Below, piece after piece: positions 17,246 to 26,225 of a DNA stretch of 64,000 nt. The notes under the pieces are model-generated. The model was not told the origin of the DNA. It ran no database searches and saw only the letters and a list, made by a program, of their open reading frames with translations. Made by a program: the position numbers and the translations under genes. Every line of letters starts with the position of its first letter. The first letter of the stretch is position 1. The DNA is from Nocardiopsis flavescens (GTDB lineage Bacteria > Actinomycetota > Actinomycetes > Streptosporangiales > Streptosporangiaceae): the NCBI RefSeq assembly GCF_900141985.1, contig NZ_FQZK01000018.1, positions 1-64,000 of the forward strand. Direction: 5' to 3'.

Positions 17246-18699
17246 TACTGAACCACTGCCTCCATCAAAGCTCGGGCGACCGGGGCCGCGAGTTCGTTGC
17301 CGCTGCCGCCGCCGAACTCCACCACCACGGCCACCGCGACCTGCGGGTCGTCCGCCGGGGCGAACCCGACGAACCAGTTGTGGGTCCTGTCGGTACCGTT
17401 CTCGGCGGTACCGGTCTTGCCGGCCACCTCCATACCCGGGATGGCGGCGTTGGTACCGCTGCCCTCGGGAGCCGTGGTGACCAGGACCATCATGTCGGTG
17501 AGCATGTCGGCGGTACGGGCGCTGACCGCGTCGGAGTGGGACTCCGGGGACGTCTGGGTGATCACCGACAGGTCGGAGTCACGCACCGAGTCCACCACGT
17601 AGGGTCGCATGACCTCGCCCCCGTTGGCGATACCGGCGGCGACCATCGCCATCTGGAGCGGGGTGGCCTCGACGTTGGACTGGCCGATGCCGGCGCGGCC
17701 GAGGATGCTCTCGTCCGACTCCACCGGGGCGTAGCTGTCCACCACCGACAGCGGGACCGTCATCGGCTCCTCGGGGTTGAACCCGAACGCCGTCGCCTGC
17801 TCGCTGAGCGCCTCGCCGCCGACCGCGATGGCCCAGTTCGCGAACGAGGTGTTGCACGAGATCTGGACGGAGTGGGCCAGGGTGTCGGGCTGCCCGCCGT
17901 TGCAGCTGCCCATGGCGTTGGGCAGCGGCGGCCCGGACGCGAACTGGAGCTGGTCCGGCGCGTCCTGGGTGCTGTCCGGTCCGGCGTCCAGGTTCTCGAT
18001 CGCCGCGGCGGCGGTGACCAGCTTGAACGTCGAGCCCGGTGCGTAGCGCTCGTTGAGCGCCCGGTTGAGCAGCGGCTTGCGCTCGTCGCCCTCCAGCTCG
18101 ACGTAGTTGGCGACCGAGTCGTTGGGGTTGTCGATGTCCACGACCGTGTTGGGGTCGTAGGACGGGTAGGAGATCGCGCCGAGGATGGCCCCGGTGTTGG
18201 GGTCCAGCGCGACCGCCGCGCCGTTGCGCCCGCCCAGGTTCTCGAACGCGTTGAACCCGGCCTCCTGCACCTCGGGCACCAGGGTCAGCTGCACCTGGGC
18301 GCCCTCGGGCTCGCGGCCGGTGATCATGTCGCGGAAGTTGCGCACGGCCAGCCGGTCGTCACTGCCGTTGAGCAGGTCGTTCTGGGTGGCCTCGATGCCC
18401 GAGGCGCCGTAGTTGCGGAACGAGCCCACGATCGGCGTGTACATCGAGCCGCCCTCGTACACCCGCTGGTAGCGCGCGGGGTCGTCCTCCTCGGCGATGT
18501 TCTCCGAGTGGGCGACGTTCTCCCCGGCCACGAGGATCGGACCGCGGGGCGCGCTGGCCTGCTCCGCGTACTGGCGCCGGTTGAGCGGGTCGTCCATGAT
18601 CGTCGGGGCCTGGATGCCCTGGAGCCAGGTGATGTTGACCATGAGGACCAGGAACATGATCAGGCAGAAGATGCTCAGTCTGCGGATCGTCGTGTTCAT
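17245..18699 (-). CDS. pbpA: Class B penicillin-binding protein PbpA
   Basis: The 484-residue protein has an N-terminal membrane anchor (about residues 8-28). Its transpeptidase domain carries the catalytic serine motif STFK, the SCN motif in QISCNTSFA and the KTG triad in AGKTGTAEN. It is the cross-linking partner of the SEDS protein encoded immediately upstream; their genes overlap by ATGA (18696-18699). It acts in septal or polar peptidoglycan synthesis. Confidence 0.96.
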   Translation of the reverse strand: MNTTIRRLSIFCLIMFLVLMVNITWLQGIQAPTIMDDPLNRRQYAEQASAPRGPILVAGENVAHSENIAEEDDPARYQRVYEGGSMYTPIVGSFRNYGASGIEATQNDLLNGSDDRLAVRNFRDMITGREPEGAQVQLTLVPEVQEAGFNAFENLGGRNGAAVALDPNTGAILGAISYPSYDPNTVVDIDNPNDSVANYVELEGDERKPLLNRALNERYAPGSTFKLVTAAAAIENLDAGPDSTQDAPDQLQFASGPPLPNAMGSCNGGQPDTLAHSVQISCNTSFANWAIAVGGEALSEQATAFGFNPEEPMTVPLSVVDSYAPVESDESILGRAGIGQSNVEATPLQMAMVAAGIANGGEVMRPYVVDSVRDSDLSVITQTSPESHSDAVSARTADMLTDMMVLVTTAPEGSGTNAAIPGMEVAGKTGTAENGTDRTHNWFVGFAPADDPQVAVAVVVEFGGGSGNELAAPVARALMEAVVQ

Positions 18700-20105
18700 C
18701 GTCGGATCACCTGGGTCGCGCCCTCGTCCTGGATCGCCTGGGGTGCCGGCCGTCGTGCGTTGTCGCTGATGCGCAGCAGGATGCCCATCATGATCCAGCT
18801 GGTCAGCAGCGCGGTGCCGCCGGCGGACATGAACGGTGTGGTCGAACCGGTCAGCGGGATGACCCGCGAGACCCCGCCGAGCACGATGAAGGTTTGGTAC
18901 ACGAGCACGAACGCCATGCCGCTGGCCAGCAGCTTGTTGAACGTGCCGGTGGAGGCCAGCGCCACCCGCATGCCGCGCTCCACCAGGACGAACATGACCA
19001 TGAGCACGGCCAGCAGGCCGGTCACGCCCAGCTCCTCACCGATGGAGGCGAGGATGAAGTCGCTGTCGGCGGCGAAGATGTCGGTGGGCCGCCCGGCTCC
19101 CAGGCCGGTGCCGAACAGGCCCCCGTAGGCCATGCCGACGATGCCCTGCACCAGCTGCTGGCTGCCGCCGACCGCCTCGTAGACCTCCTGGTCGAAGGCG
19201 TTGATCCAGATGTTGACGCGGGCCCGCACGTGCCAGAACAGGAAGTAGGCGACGGTCGCGCCCGCTCCGAACAGCACCAGGCCAAGGGTCACCCACGAGG
19301 AGCGCTGGGTGGCGACGTACAGCATCGCCAGGAACGTGCCGAAGAGCAGCAGCGAGGTGCCCAGGTCGCGCAGGACGACGAGCATGCCGATGGCGATCAG
19401 CCAGCCGACCAGGATCGGTGCCAGGTCGCGGGCGCGCGGCAGCTCGATGAGGGTGAACCGGCCGACCTTGATCGGCTTGCCCACGATCTGGAGCACCTGG
19501 CGCTTGCTCATCAGGTACGAGGCCAGGAAGATGACCAGCGCGATCTTGGCGAACTCCGACGGCTGGAAGGTGATCGGGCCGATCTTGATCCACAGCCGCG
19601 CGCCGTACACCTCGTGGCCGATGACCGGCAGCGCCGGCAGGGCCAGCAGCACCAGCGCGATCAGGGCGCTGATGTAGGTGTAGCGCTGGAGGACCCGGGG
19701 GTCCTTGAGGAAGATGATGATGAGGAAGCAGAAGATCAGGCCCAGGGCCGTCCAGACCAGCTGCATGCCCACGCCGGCGCTCTCGATGTTGTCGCTGCCG
19801 ACCGCGTTGAGGCGCCAGATCATGGCGACGCCGATGCCGTTGAGGAACAGGGCGCAGGGCAGGATGAGCGGGTCCGCGTAGGGGGCCACGAAGCGCATTG
19901 CCGCGTGGGCGGCGACGGCCAGGGCGCCGAAGGTCAGGCCGACCGTCCAGGTCGCGGCCGGGACCCGGCCGTTGAGGTTCAGGCCGGCGATCGCGATGCC
20001 CATCATCGTGATGAGCACGGCCACGACGATGAGGACCAGTTCGGCGTTGCGCCGTTTGACGGGGGGAAGGGCGGTGGGGGCCTCGGGTGTCGAAGTGTCA
20101 CTCAC
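18696..20105 (-). CDS. rodA: SEDS peptidoglycan glycosyltransferase, FtsW/RodA family
   Basis: The 469-residue protein has about twelve transmembrane helices. SEDS signatures include the segment FQPSEFAKIALVIFLASYL and the glycine-rich GGLFGTGLGAGRPTDIFAADS loop region. It polymerises lipid II and works with PbpA, encoded next in the operon. GTG 20105 starts 6 bp after the pstP stop codon. Position in this operon favours RodA over the FtsW of the dcw cluster. Confidence 0.95.
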   Translation of the reverse strand: MSDTSTPEAPTALPPVKRRNAELVLIVVAVLITMMGIAIAGLNLNGRVPAATWTVGLTFGALAVAAHAAMRFVAPYADPLILPCALFLNGIGVAMIWRLNAVGSDNIESAGVGMQLVWTALGLIFCFLIIIFLKDPRVLQRYTYISALIALVLLALPALPVIGHEVYGARLWIKIGPITFQPSEFAKIALVIFLASYLMSKRQVLQIVGKPIKVGRFTLIELPRARDLAPILVGWLIAIGMLVVLRDLGTSLLLFGTFLAMLYVATQRSSWVTLGLVLFGAGATVAYFLFWHVRARVNIWINAFDQEVYEAVGGSQQLVQGIVGMAYGGLFGTGLGAGRPTDIFAADSDFILASIGEELGVTGLLAVLMVMFVLVERGMRVALASTGTFNKLLASGMAFVLVYQTFIVLGGVSRVIPLTGSTTPFMSAGGTALLTSWIMMGILLRISDNARRPAPQAIQDEGATQVIRR

Positions 20106-20111
20106 CTGGCC

Positions 20112-21494
20112 TCACCCGCTTCCTTCCTCGGTCCCGCCCTCGGACCCCTCGGCCGCCGCGCCGTCGCGGAGCATGTCCACGGTCTGCTGGGCGTCCTGGA
20201 GGCTGTCGGCGGGGATGTTGTTCTGGATGGACTGGCGCTCGGACTCCGACAGCGACTCCAGGGCGATCCCGGTGTCCTCGACCTGCTCCGAGAGGCTGAA
20301 GCCGGCGATGTCGGTGTCGATGCCGCGGTAGATCGAGACGTTCTCGCCCGACGAGGACGGGCCGATGAAGTACTGGGAGTCGATGTACTGGCGCCCGAAG
20401 TAGTAGCCCGCGCCGGCGACGATGCCGATGATGACCAGGAAGCCGACGACCATCGGCCACCAGCGGCGGGTCTGCTGGACCTCCTGCCCCTCGCGGCCCG
20501 GGGACGCCGGCTCCTCGTACCCGGGGTAGGGCTGCTCCCCGTAGGGGGCCGCGTAGGCGCCGCCGTCCGCCGGGGGGCCGCCCGGGGCCGGGGCACCGGC
20601 GTAGGCGGGCTCGTCGCGGACCGGGTCCATCTCGGCGGTGTCGCCGCCGGTGGAGCGCAGCTCCTGGGCCCGTCTGGCGGGGGTGTCCTGCCCCTGCTCC
20701 ATCACGTCCCGGCGCTGGTCGGCGGCGCCGACCATCTGGGCGGAGCGGGTGGGGCCGTCGCGGTCGGTGTCGGTCTCGATCACGTCGGCGATGACCGCGG
20801 TGATGTTGTCCGGGCCGCCGCCGCGGATGGCGAGGTCGATGAGCTTCTTGGCGGCCGCGCGGGGGTCCGCCTCGGTCGCCAGCGTCTCGTGGATGGTCTT
20901 CTTGCTGACGACGCCGGACAGGCCGTCGGAGCACAGGAGGTAGCGGTCGCCGGGCTTGGCCTCGCTGATGGAGATGTCGGGGTCGACCGGGCTCTTGCCG
21001 TCGAGGGCCCGCAGGATCAGGGAGCGCTGCGGGTGGGTGGCGACCTCCTCCTCGGTGATCTTGCCCTCGTCGACGAGGGTCTGCACCAGGGTGTGGTCGT
21101 GGGTGATCTGCTCGAAGCGCGAACCGCGCAGGAGGTAGGCGCGCGAGTCGCCGATGTGGATGAGGGCGACCCGGGGACCCGACCACAGCATGGCGGTCAG
21201 GGTGGTGCCCATGTTCTCCAGGCGCGGCTCCTCCATGATCCGCCGGGAGAGGGAGGCGTTGGCCTGCTCGACGGCCTGCTGGAGGACCTCGGCCATGTCG
21301 TCGGCCCGGTGGTCCTCGGCGTCCAGGCGGCGGATCGAGGAGATCGCGATGGAACTGGCCACCTCGCCGCCCGCGTAGCCGCCCATGCCGTCCGCCACCG
21401 CGAGCAGGTGCTGGCCGGCGTAACCGGAGTCTTCGTTGCCTTCGCGGAGGCATCCTACGTCGGAGTACGCCGCGTATCGGAGAGCGATTGTCAT
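20112..21494 (-). CDS. pstP: PP2C-family Ser/Thr phosphatase PstP
   Basis: The protein is 460 residues. The N-terminal PPM/PP2C domain (about 1-240) has metal-binding motifs ADGMGGYAGGE, GDSRAYLLRG and PDNITAVIADV. A linker leads to a transmembrane helix near 300-320 (VVGFLVIIGIVAGAGYYFG) and a C-terminal extracytoplasmic part with an acidic Gly/Glu end. It dephosphorylates PknA/PknB and their substrates. Its start overlaps the fhaB stop as ATGA. Confidence 0.96.
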   Translation of the reverse strand: MTIALRYAAYSDVGCLREGNEDSGYAGQHLLAVADGMGGYAGGEVASSIAISSIRRLDAEDHRADDMAEVLQQAVEQANASLSRRIMEEPRLENMGTTLTAMLWSGPRVALIHIGDSRAYLLRGSRFEQITHDHTLVQTLVDEGKITEEEVATHPQRSLILRALDGKSPVDPDISISEAKPGDRYLLCSDGLSGVVSKKTIHETLATEADPRAAAKKLIDLAIRGGGPDNITAVIADVIETDTDRDGPTRSAQMVGAADQRRDVMEQGQDTPARRAQELRSTGGDTAEMDPVRDEPAYAGAPAPGGPPADGGAYAAPYGEQPYPGYEEPASPGREGQEVQQTRRWWPMVVGFLVIIGIVAGAGYYFGRQYIDSQYFIGPSSSGENVSIYRGIDTDIAGFSLSEQVEDTGIALESLSESERQSIQNNIPADSLQDAQQTVDMLRDGAAAEGSEGGTEEGSG

Positions 21495-22003
21495 TTGCGC
21501 AGTTCCAGGACGGTCTTGCCGATACGGATGGGCTGACCCACCGTGATGGGCTGGGGGCGGTTCAGCTTCTGTTGGCCGAGGTAGGTGCCGTTGGTCGAGT
21601 TCAGGTCCTCGACGAACCAGCGGCCGTTGTCGGAGTAGACGCGCGCGTGGCGGCCCGAGGCGTAGTCATCGGTGATGACCAGCGTCGAGTCGGGCGCGCG
21701 CCCGATGAGGATGGGCTGGGACGCGAGCGGGACGGTGGTGCCCGTCAGCGGCCCGCCGGTGACGGCGAGGACGCTGGGCTCGTTCCGGCGCTGGCGCTGG
21801 GGACGGGCCGGTGCGGCCCCCGAGTGGGAGGGGGTGCCGCCCCCGCGCTGCGCCGGCCGTGCGGCGGGGCGGGGCTTCTTCCTCGGCTTGCGTTTGGAGG
21901 GGCCGAAGAGGTCGGTGCGGACCACACCGATAGCCATGAGGATGAACAGCCAAAGCACCGCGAGATACGCGATCTTGATCAGTATGAGGGTCAAGTTGGA
22001 CAT
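21491..22003 (-). CDS. fhaB: FHA-domain membrane protein FhaB (FipA)
   Basis: The 170-residue protein starts at ATG 22003 (MSNLTLILIKIAYLAVLWLF), which puts the membrane helix at the N-terminus as in homologues; the longer in-frame extension is rejected. A basic linker (SKRKPRKKPR) leads to a C-terminal FHA domain with the phosphothreonine-binding GR...S..RHARV...STNGTYLG pattern. It recruits phosphorylated partners of PknA/PknB to the division and growth site. Confidence 0.94.
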   Translation of the reverse strand: MSNLTLILIKIAYLAVLWLFILMAIGVVRTDLFGPSKRKPRKKPRPAARPAQRGGGTPSHSGAAPARPQRQRRNEPSVLAVTGGPLTGTTVPLASQPILIGRAPDSTLVITDDYASGRHARVYSDNGRWFVEDLNSTNGTYLGQQKLNRPQPITVGQPIRIGKTVLELRK

Positions 22004-22304
22004 CGAACTGCTCTTCAGCCCCTGTCGTGCTCCGGCCGGGGTGGCGGTCATCGGCGCCGCCACCGTGTCTTCCCCACCTTCGTTCCGGTGAGTTGAGGTC
22101 GCAGGTCCGCGGCCCCTCGGGTCGCGGCCATTGTGCCCGATCGGTCGGGTCTTCGCGGAGACTACCTTCCCGGCCGGATATCCGACAGCGGGTCCGAATG
22201 GACCCGAACCCCGGACTCGCCCTTTGTGACGCCGACGCGGGGGTGTTGGTTGCGACCGGATCGCGCCGGCCAGCCGAAGTCCTCGGCCGCCGCCCGGCCG
22301 CCCC
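22004..22304. other. fhaA-fhaB intergenic region
   Basis: About 300 bp lie between two genes of the same strand, with no credible gene inside. The gap could carry a promoter for fhaB and downstream genes. Confidence 0.4.
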
Positions 22305-23069
22305 TCAGTCGCGCCGGAACGTCATGGTGGTGCGGCCCAGGCTGATCCTGGTGCCGTCCACCAGGCGGGCCTGGCGCACCTGCTGGCCGTTCACGAAGGT
22401 CCCGTTGGTGGAACCCTTGTCGACGAGGATGGCCTCGTCGCCGTCCAGGCGGATCTCCACGTGGTGGCGGGAGACGCCGTTGTCCACCAGGCGCAGGTCG
22501 CAGTCGGTGCCGCGGCCCAGGAGCGTGACCGGGGTGGTCAGCTCGAAGGACTGCTGCATCCCGTGGCTGGCGATGCTGCCCTCGGCGGTCGCGCCGCCGG
22601 GGGAGATCAGCAGGCGGGGGCGGCCAGCCTGGCGCTGCGTCCCGGGGGCGGCGTCGCCCACCGGGGTGCGGACCTCGCCCTCCTTGCTGACCATCGTGCC
22701 GCGCACCACGCCGGAGCGGATGCGGAAGCGGCCGGTCTTGAGGCCCTCGTCGGACCTGAAGTGGACCCGGACCGGGCCGACGAAGGAATAGCCCTGCTCC
22801 GTCGCGTAGTCGCGGGCGAGCTTGGAGAGCTCCTGGCCCAGGCTGTCCGCGTAGACCTCCAGGCGCTCCTTGTCGCTGGCCGCCAGCTCGACGATGAAGT
22901 CGTTGGGGACCAGGGTGCGGCCCTGGGCGACGATCGCCGCGCGCTCGTCCATCTCCCGCTGGACCGCGCTCGCCACCTCGACCGGTTGCAACTCGGACTT
23001 GAAGGCCATCGCGAAGGTGCCTTCGATCATGCCCTCAAGCCTGCGCTCGAAGCGCTGGAGCACTCCCAC
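22305..23069 (-). CDS. fhaA: FhaA: DUF3662 and FHA domain protein
   Basis: The protein is 254 residues. The N-terminal DUF3662 domain (about 1-115, starting MGVLQRFERRLEGMIEGTFA) is followed by a linker and a C-terminal FHA domain (about 170-254) with LLGRGTDCDLRL, SRHHVEI and KGSTNGTFVNG. FhaA binds phosphorylated PknB and MviN/MurJ-type partners and regulates peptidoglycan synthesis. The linker is shorter than in mycobacterial FhaA. ATG 23069 follows GGGGAGGTAG. It heads the operon ending at pknB. Confidence 0.95.
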   Translation of the reverse strand: MGVLQRFERRLEGMIEGTFAMAFKSELQPVEVASAVQREMDERAAIVAQGRTLVPNDFIVELAASDKERLEVYADSLGQELSKLARDYATEQGYSFVGPVRVHFRSDEGLKTGRFRIRSGVVRGTMVSKEGEVRTPVGDAAPGTQRQAGRPRLLISPGGATAEGSIASHGMQQSFELTTPVTLLGRGTDCDLRLVDNGVSRHHVEIRLDGDEAILVDKGSTNGTFVNGQQVRQARLVDGTRISLGRTTMTFRRD

Positions 23070-23300
23070 GAGCTACCTCCCCTTGTACTCCACATCCGTA
23101 TGTGTAGACGATCGTAACCGGGCGATGGTGCCCCTGGTTTCATACGTACCCCCGCAAGAGGGGCGTCCGGGGCCCTCGAAGGGGCTCCGGGAAACGATGT
23201 GCGACCCGTGCTCGGAGCGTGCTAGCCTTATCCATGTCGCCAGGGAAAACGGGACGAAAAGCCCGGACCACCTGGCAACACAACTGAATGCATGTCACTC

Positions 23301-23383
23301 GGGCGGGTGGCGGAACGGTAGACGCGCACGGTTCAGGTCCGTGTGTCCGAAAGGATGTGAGGGTTCAAATCCCTCCTCGCCCA
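23301..23383 (+). tRNA. tRNA-Leu (CAG)
   Basis: This class II tRNA pairs acceptor GGGCGGG with CTCGCCC (one G-T pair). The D arm begins TGGCGGAAC, the anticodon loop gives CAG, there is a variable arm, and the T loop is GGTTCAAAT. A tRNA-Leu also follows fhaA in streptomycetes. Confidence 0.95.
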
Positions 23384-23388
23384 CAAGA

Positions 23389-23423
23389 TACCCGGTGGAG
23401 ATCGTAAGACGATCGTCACCGGG
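23389..23423 (+). terminator. Hairpin after tRNA-Leu
   Basis: ACCCGGTG (23390-23397) pairs with CACCGGGT, with further inner pairing GATCG/CGATC around TAAGA. It starts about 6 bp past the tRNA. Confidence 0.65.
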
Positions 23424-23573
23424 TTCTGCTTTGTCCGGAAACCGCCGGTCGGACCGCTCCCGGAGCCCGGTGGCCGTTCCCGGCCACGGGCGGTGCCCGC
23501 CTCCACCGGACACCCTCTCCCCTCTCCGCCGTGCCTTCTCCCTTCCTTCCCGTGCGCGCGCCCTCCCACGCCC

Positions 23574-25955
23574 TCAGCGGCCGGGACCGCCGTGCGCGGC
23601 GACCTGCCCGTCCACCGGGTCCAGCCGCACCGAGGCGGTCAGGCGGCGGGTGTGGTCGACGGTCCGGGCGGGACCCCTCAGGTCCACGGTGAAGGTGTGA
23701 CGCAGGTCCTCCGCCGACGCCGCCAGTGACAGCTCCAGCAGTCCCGGGTCGACCGCGCGGACGCCGTCCGGGCCGGTGTAGGAGGACTGGTCGGCGTGGA
23801 CGGTGAAGTCGACGGCGCGCGCCTCCCCCGGCTCCAGGTCGATCCGCGCGTACCCCACCAGGCGCCGCACCGGCAGGGCCACCCGCGCCACCGGGTCGTG
23901 CAGGTACACCTGGACCACCTCGGATCCGGGCAGGTGGCCGGTGTTGCGGACGGTGCAGCCCACGGTCACCTCTCCGTCCGTGGGGACGGGCACCGGGGAG
24001 CCGTCGGCGGGACGGCCGCCCGCCCGCGGGTCCTCCCAGGAGAAGCAGGTGTAGGACAGGCCGTGGCCGAAGGGGTGCCGCGGGGTCGGGTCCACCGAGC
24101 TGACCTCGCTGCGCCGGGCCAGGGGGGCGCCCAGGTAGGTGGCGGGCTGGCCGCCGGGGGAGCGCGGGACGGAGAGCGGCAGCCGTCCCCCCGGGTCGAC
24201 GCGGCCGGACAGCACCCCGGCGATGGCGGAGGCGCCCTCCTCCCCGGGCATGAACGCCTGCACGACCGCGGCCGAGGCGTCGGCGACCGCGTCCAGGGCG
24301 TAGGGCCGGCCGGTGACCAGCACGGCGACGACGGGGGTCCCGGTGGCCACGAGGGCCTCCCACAGCTCCTGCTGGACGCCCGGCAGGCGCAGGTCCTCGG
24401 CGTCGCAGCCCTCGCCGGAGGTGCCGCGGCCGAACAGGTCGGAGCGGTCGCCGAGCACCACCACGCACACCTCGGCCCCCCGGGCGGCGGCCACGGCGGC
24501 GCCGAACCCGTTGGTTTCGGCGCCGTCCACGGTGCACCCCGGCTCGTGGACGATCCGGGTGGCGGGAAGCTCGTCGCGCAGCGCCTCGTACACGGTGGGG
24601 ACCCGCACGCCCAGTGCGGTCCCGGGGTGGCTGCGCCCCACGTGGGCGGGGAAGGTGTAGCAGCCGAACATGGCGTCGGGGGTGTCGGCGAGCGGGCCGA
24701 CCAGCGCCAGCGTGCGCGGGGCGGCCAGCGGCAGGGCCTCGCGCGGGTTGTCGAGCAGGACGATGGAGCGCTCGGCCAAGGTGCGGGCGAGAGCGCGGTG
24801 CGCGGCGGGGTCGAGGTCGACGGGGGAGCCGTCCGGGTCGGGCGACCAGCCGGGGTCCAGCATGCCCAGGGCGCACTTGTGCAGCAGCACGCGGCGGGCG
24901 GCGCGCTCCAGCGGGGCGGCGTCCAGCTCCCCGGAGCGGACCAGGGCGGTGAGCCGGTCGCCGTAGCAGTGCGGGTCGGGCAGCTCGACGTCCACGCCGG
25001 CCTCCAGGGCGAGGACCCCCGCCCGGCCGGGGTCGGCGGCCACCCGCTGGAGCGTGTGCAGGAAGGTGACGCCGAAGTAGTCGGAGACGACGGTGCCCTC
25101 GAACCCCCACCGGTCGCGCAGCAGCTCCGTGAGCAGTCCGCGGTCGGCGGCGGCGGGGACGCCGTCGTTGTCGTTGTAGGCGTGCATGACGGAGCGGGCG
25201 CCCTCGCGCACGGCGGCCTCGAACGGGGGGAGGACGACGTCGGCGAGCTCGCGGGGGCCGATGGAGACCGGGGCGTGGTTGCGCCCGGCCCGGGAGGCGG
25301 AGTACCCGGCGAAGTGCTTGAGGGTGGCGATCACCCCGGCGGACTGGAGTCCCCGCACGTAGGCGGCGCCGATGGTGGACACCAGGTAGGGGTCCTCGCC
25401 GATGGTCTCCTCGACGCGGCCCCAGCGCAGGTCGCGGGCGACGTCGAGGACGGGGGCCAGCCCCTGGTGGACGCCGAGCAGGCGCATGGTCTCGCCGATG
25501 TTCGCGGCCATGCGCTCGACGAGGCCGGGGTCGAAGGCGGCGCCCCAGGCGGGCGGGACCGGGTGGATGGTGGCCCGCCAGGCGGCGAGGCCGGTCAGGC
25601 ACTCCTCGTGGGCGATGGCGGGGATGCCGAACCGGTTGGCGGCCATGACCGCGCGCTGGCTGAGGGCGAGGGAGGCCCGGCCCGCGTCCGGCTCCACCGG
25701 GGCGGTGCCGAAGGGGCGGGTGAGCTGTCCCAGGCCGTTCTCGATGACCTCCTCCCAGGCCAGGGGCTCGCGGGAGGGGTCGTGCTGGTGCGGGGCGACC
25801 GGGGCGCCGGAGGCGTCGGCGCTCACCCAGACGCCGTTGAGCTGGGCGGCCTTCTCCTCCAGGGTCATGGCGGCGAGCAGGTGGTCGACCCGCTCTCCGT
25901 CGGACAGGGAGGTGTCCCGCCAGGCGCCGTCCAGGGGTTCGGGGGGTGGGGTCAT
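23574..25955 (-). CDS. Glycoside hydrolase family 3 (beta-xylosidase/beta-glucosidase)
   Basis: The 793-residue cytosolic GH3 enzyme has no signal peptide. The N-terminal TIM-barrel domain has the substrate-binding KHFAGYSASRAGRNHAP and the nucleophile Asp in GTVVSDYFGVTF. The C-terminal alpha/beta domain and fibronectin-III-like domain follow. Overall similarity looks closest to actinomycete intracellular beta-xylosidases (inference). ATG 25955 is preferred over a 38-codon extension that runs through the operator-like region. It is divergent from tenA. CGAAA-N-TTTCG-like palindromes in the shared intergenic region suggest sugar-responsive LacI/ROK-type control. Confidence 0.88.
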   Translation of the reverse strand: MTPPPEPLDGAWRDTSLSDGERVDHLLAAMTLEEKAAQLNGVWVSADASGAPVAPHQHDPSREPLAWEEVIENGLGQLTRPFGTAPVEPDAGRASLALSQRAVMAANRFGIPAIAHEECLTGLAAWRATIHPVPPAWGAAFDPGLVERMAANIGETMRLLGVHQGLAPVLDVARDLRWGRVEETIGEDPYLVSTIGAAYVRGLQSAGVIATLKHFAGYSASRAGRNHAPVSIGPRELADVVLPPFEAAVREGARSVMHAYNDNDGVPAAADRGLLTELLRDRWGFEGTVVSDYFGVTFLHTLQRVAADPGRAGVLALEAGVDVELPDPHCYGDRLTALVRSGELDAAPLERAARRVLLHKCALGMLDPGWSPDPDGSPVDLDPAAHRALARTLAERSIVLLDNPREALPLAAPRTLALVGPLADTPDAMFGCYTFPAHVGRSHPGTALGVRVPTVYEALRDELPATRIVHEPGCTVDGAETNGFGAAVAAARGAEVCVVVLGDRSDLFGRGTSGEGCDAEDLRLPGVQQELWEALVATGTPVVAVLVTGRPYALDAVADASAAVVQAFMPGEEGASAIAGVLSGRVDPGGRLPLSVPRSPGGQPATYLGAPLARRSEVSSVDPTPRHPFGHGLSYTCFSWEDPRAGGRPADGSPVPVPTDGEVTVGCTVRNTGHLPGSEVVQVYLHDPVARVALPVRRLVGYARIDLEPGEARAVDFTVHADQSSYTGPDGVRAVDPGLLELSLAASAEDLRHTFTVDLRGPARTVDHTRRLTASVRLDPVDGQVAAHGGPGR

Positions 25956-25980
25956 CGGAGGCTGCCCTTTCCGCGGTACA

Positions 25981-26006
25981 GAAACTTTCGGAAGTTTTAT
26001 CGAAAC
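25981..26006. promoter_or_regulatory. Operator-like AAACTT/AAGTTT inverted repeat
   Basis: GAAACTTTCGGAAGTTTT contains AAACTT-N4-AAGTTT and a GAAACTTTC core, 26 bp upstream of the GH3 start. The following ATCGAAAC adds a further half-site. It probably overlaps the GH3 promoter as a repressor site. Confidence 0.5.
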
Positions 26007-26153
26007 CAATGGAACGAGAATGTACGTTCGGTGGGCAGTCGGGTCAAGGAGAGAAGAGAGGTGAATCACAGGCGGAGGGTGAAGCTGGAGAAAAATACCT
26101 GTTCATCACGGTATGTGTGGCATGGTCCCCGAAGCTGTGCCGCGAGCGAGTAC

Positions 26154-26164
26154 CGAAATTTTCG
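26154..26164. promoter_or_regulatory. CGAAATTTTCG palindrome upstream of tenA
   Basis: CGAAA-T-TTTCG is a perfect odd-length palindrome of the same type as the site near the GH3 start, followed by AAAC. It lies 62 bp upstream of the tenA start. Confidence 0.5.
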
Positions 26165-26225
26165 AAACCCCCTGGCGGCAGGGGTGCCCGACCGGTCGGA
26201 ACCGGGCGGATGCCACACTGCGGGC

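Noticed and set aside
18894..21536. 880-codon plus-strand frame opposite rodA and pstP
   Set aside because: It is antisense to rodA, pstP and fhaB, whose motifs are unambiguous. Its product is low-complexity.
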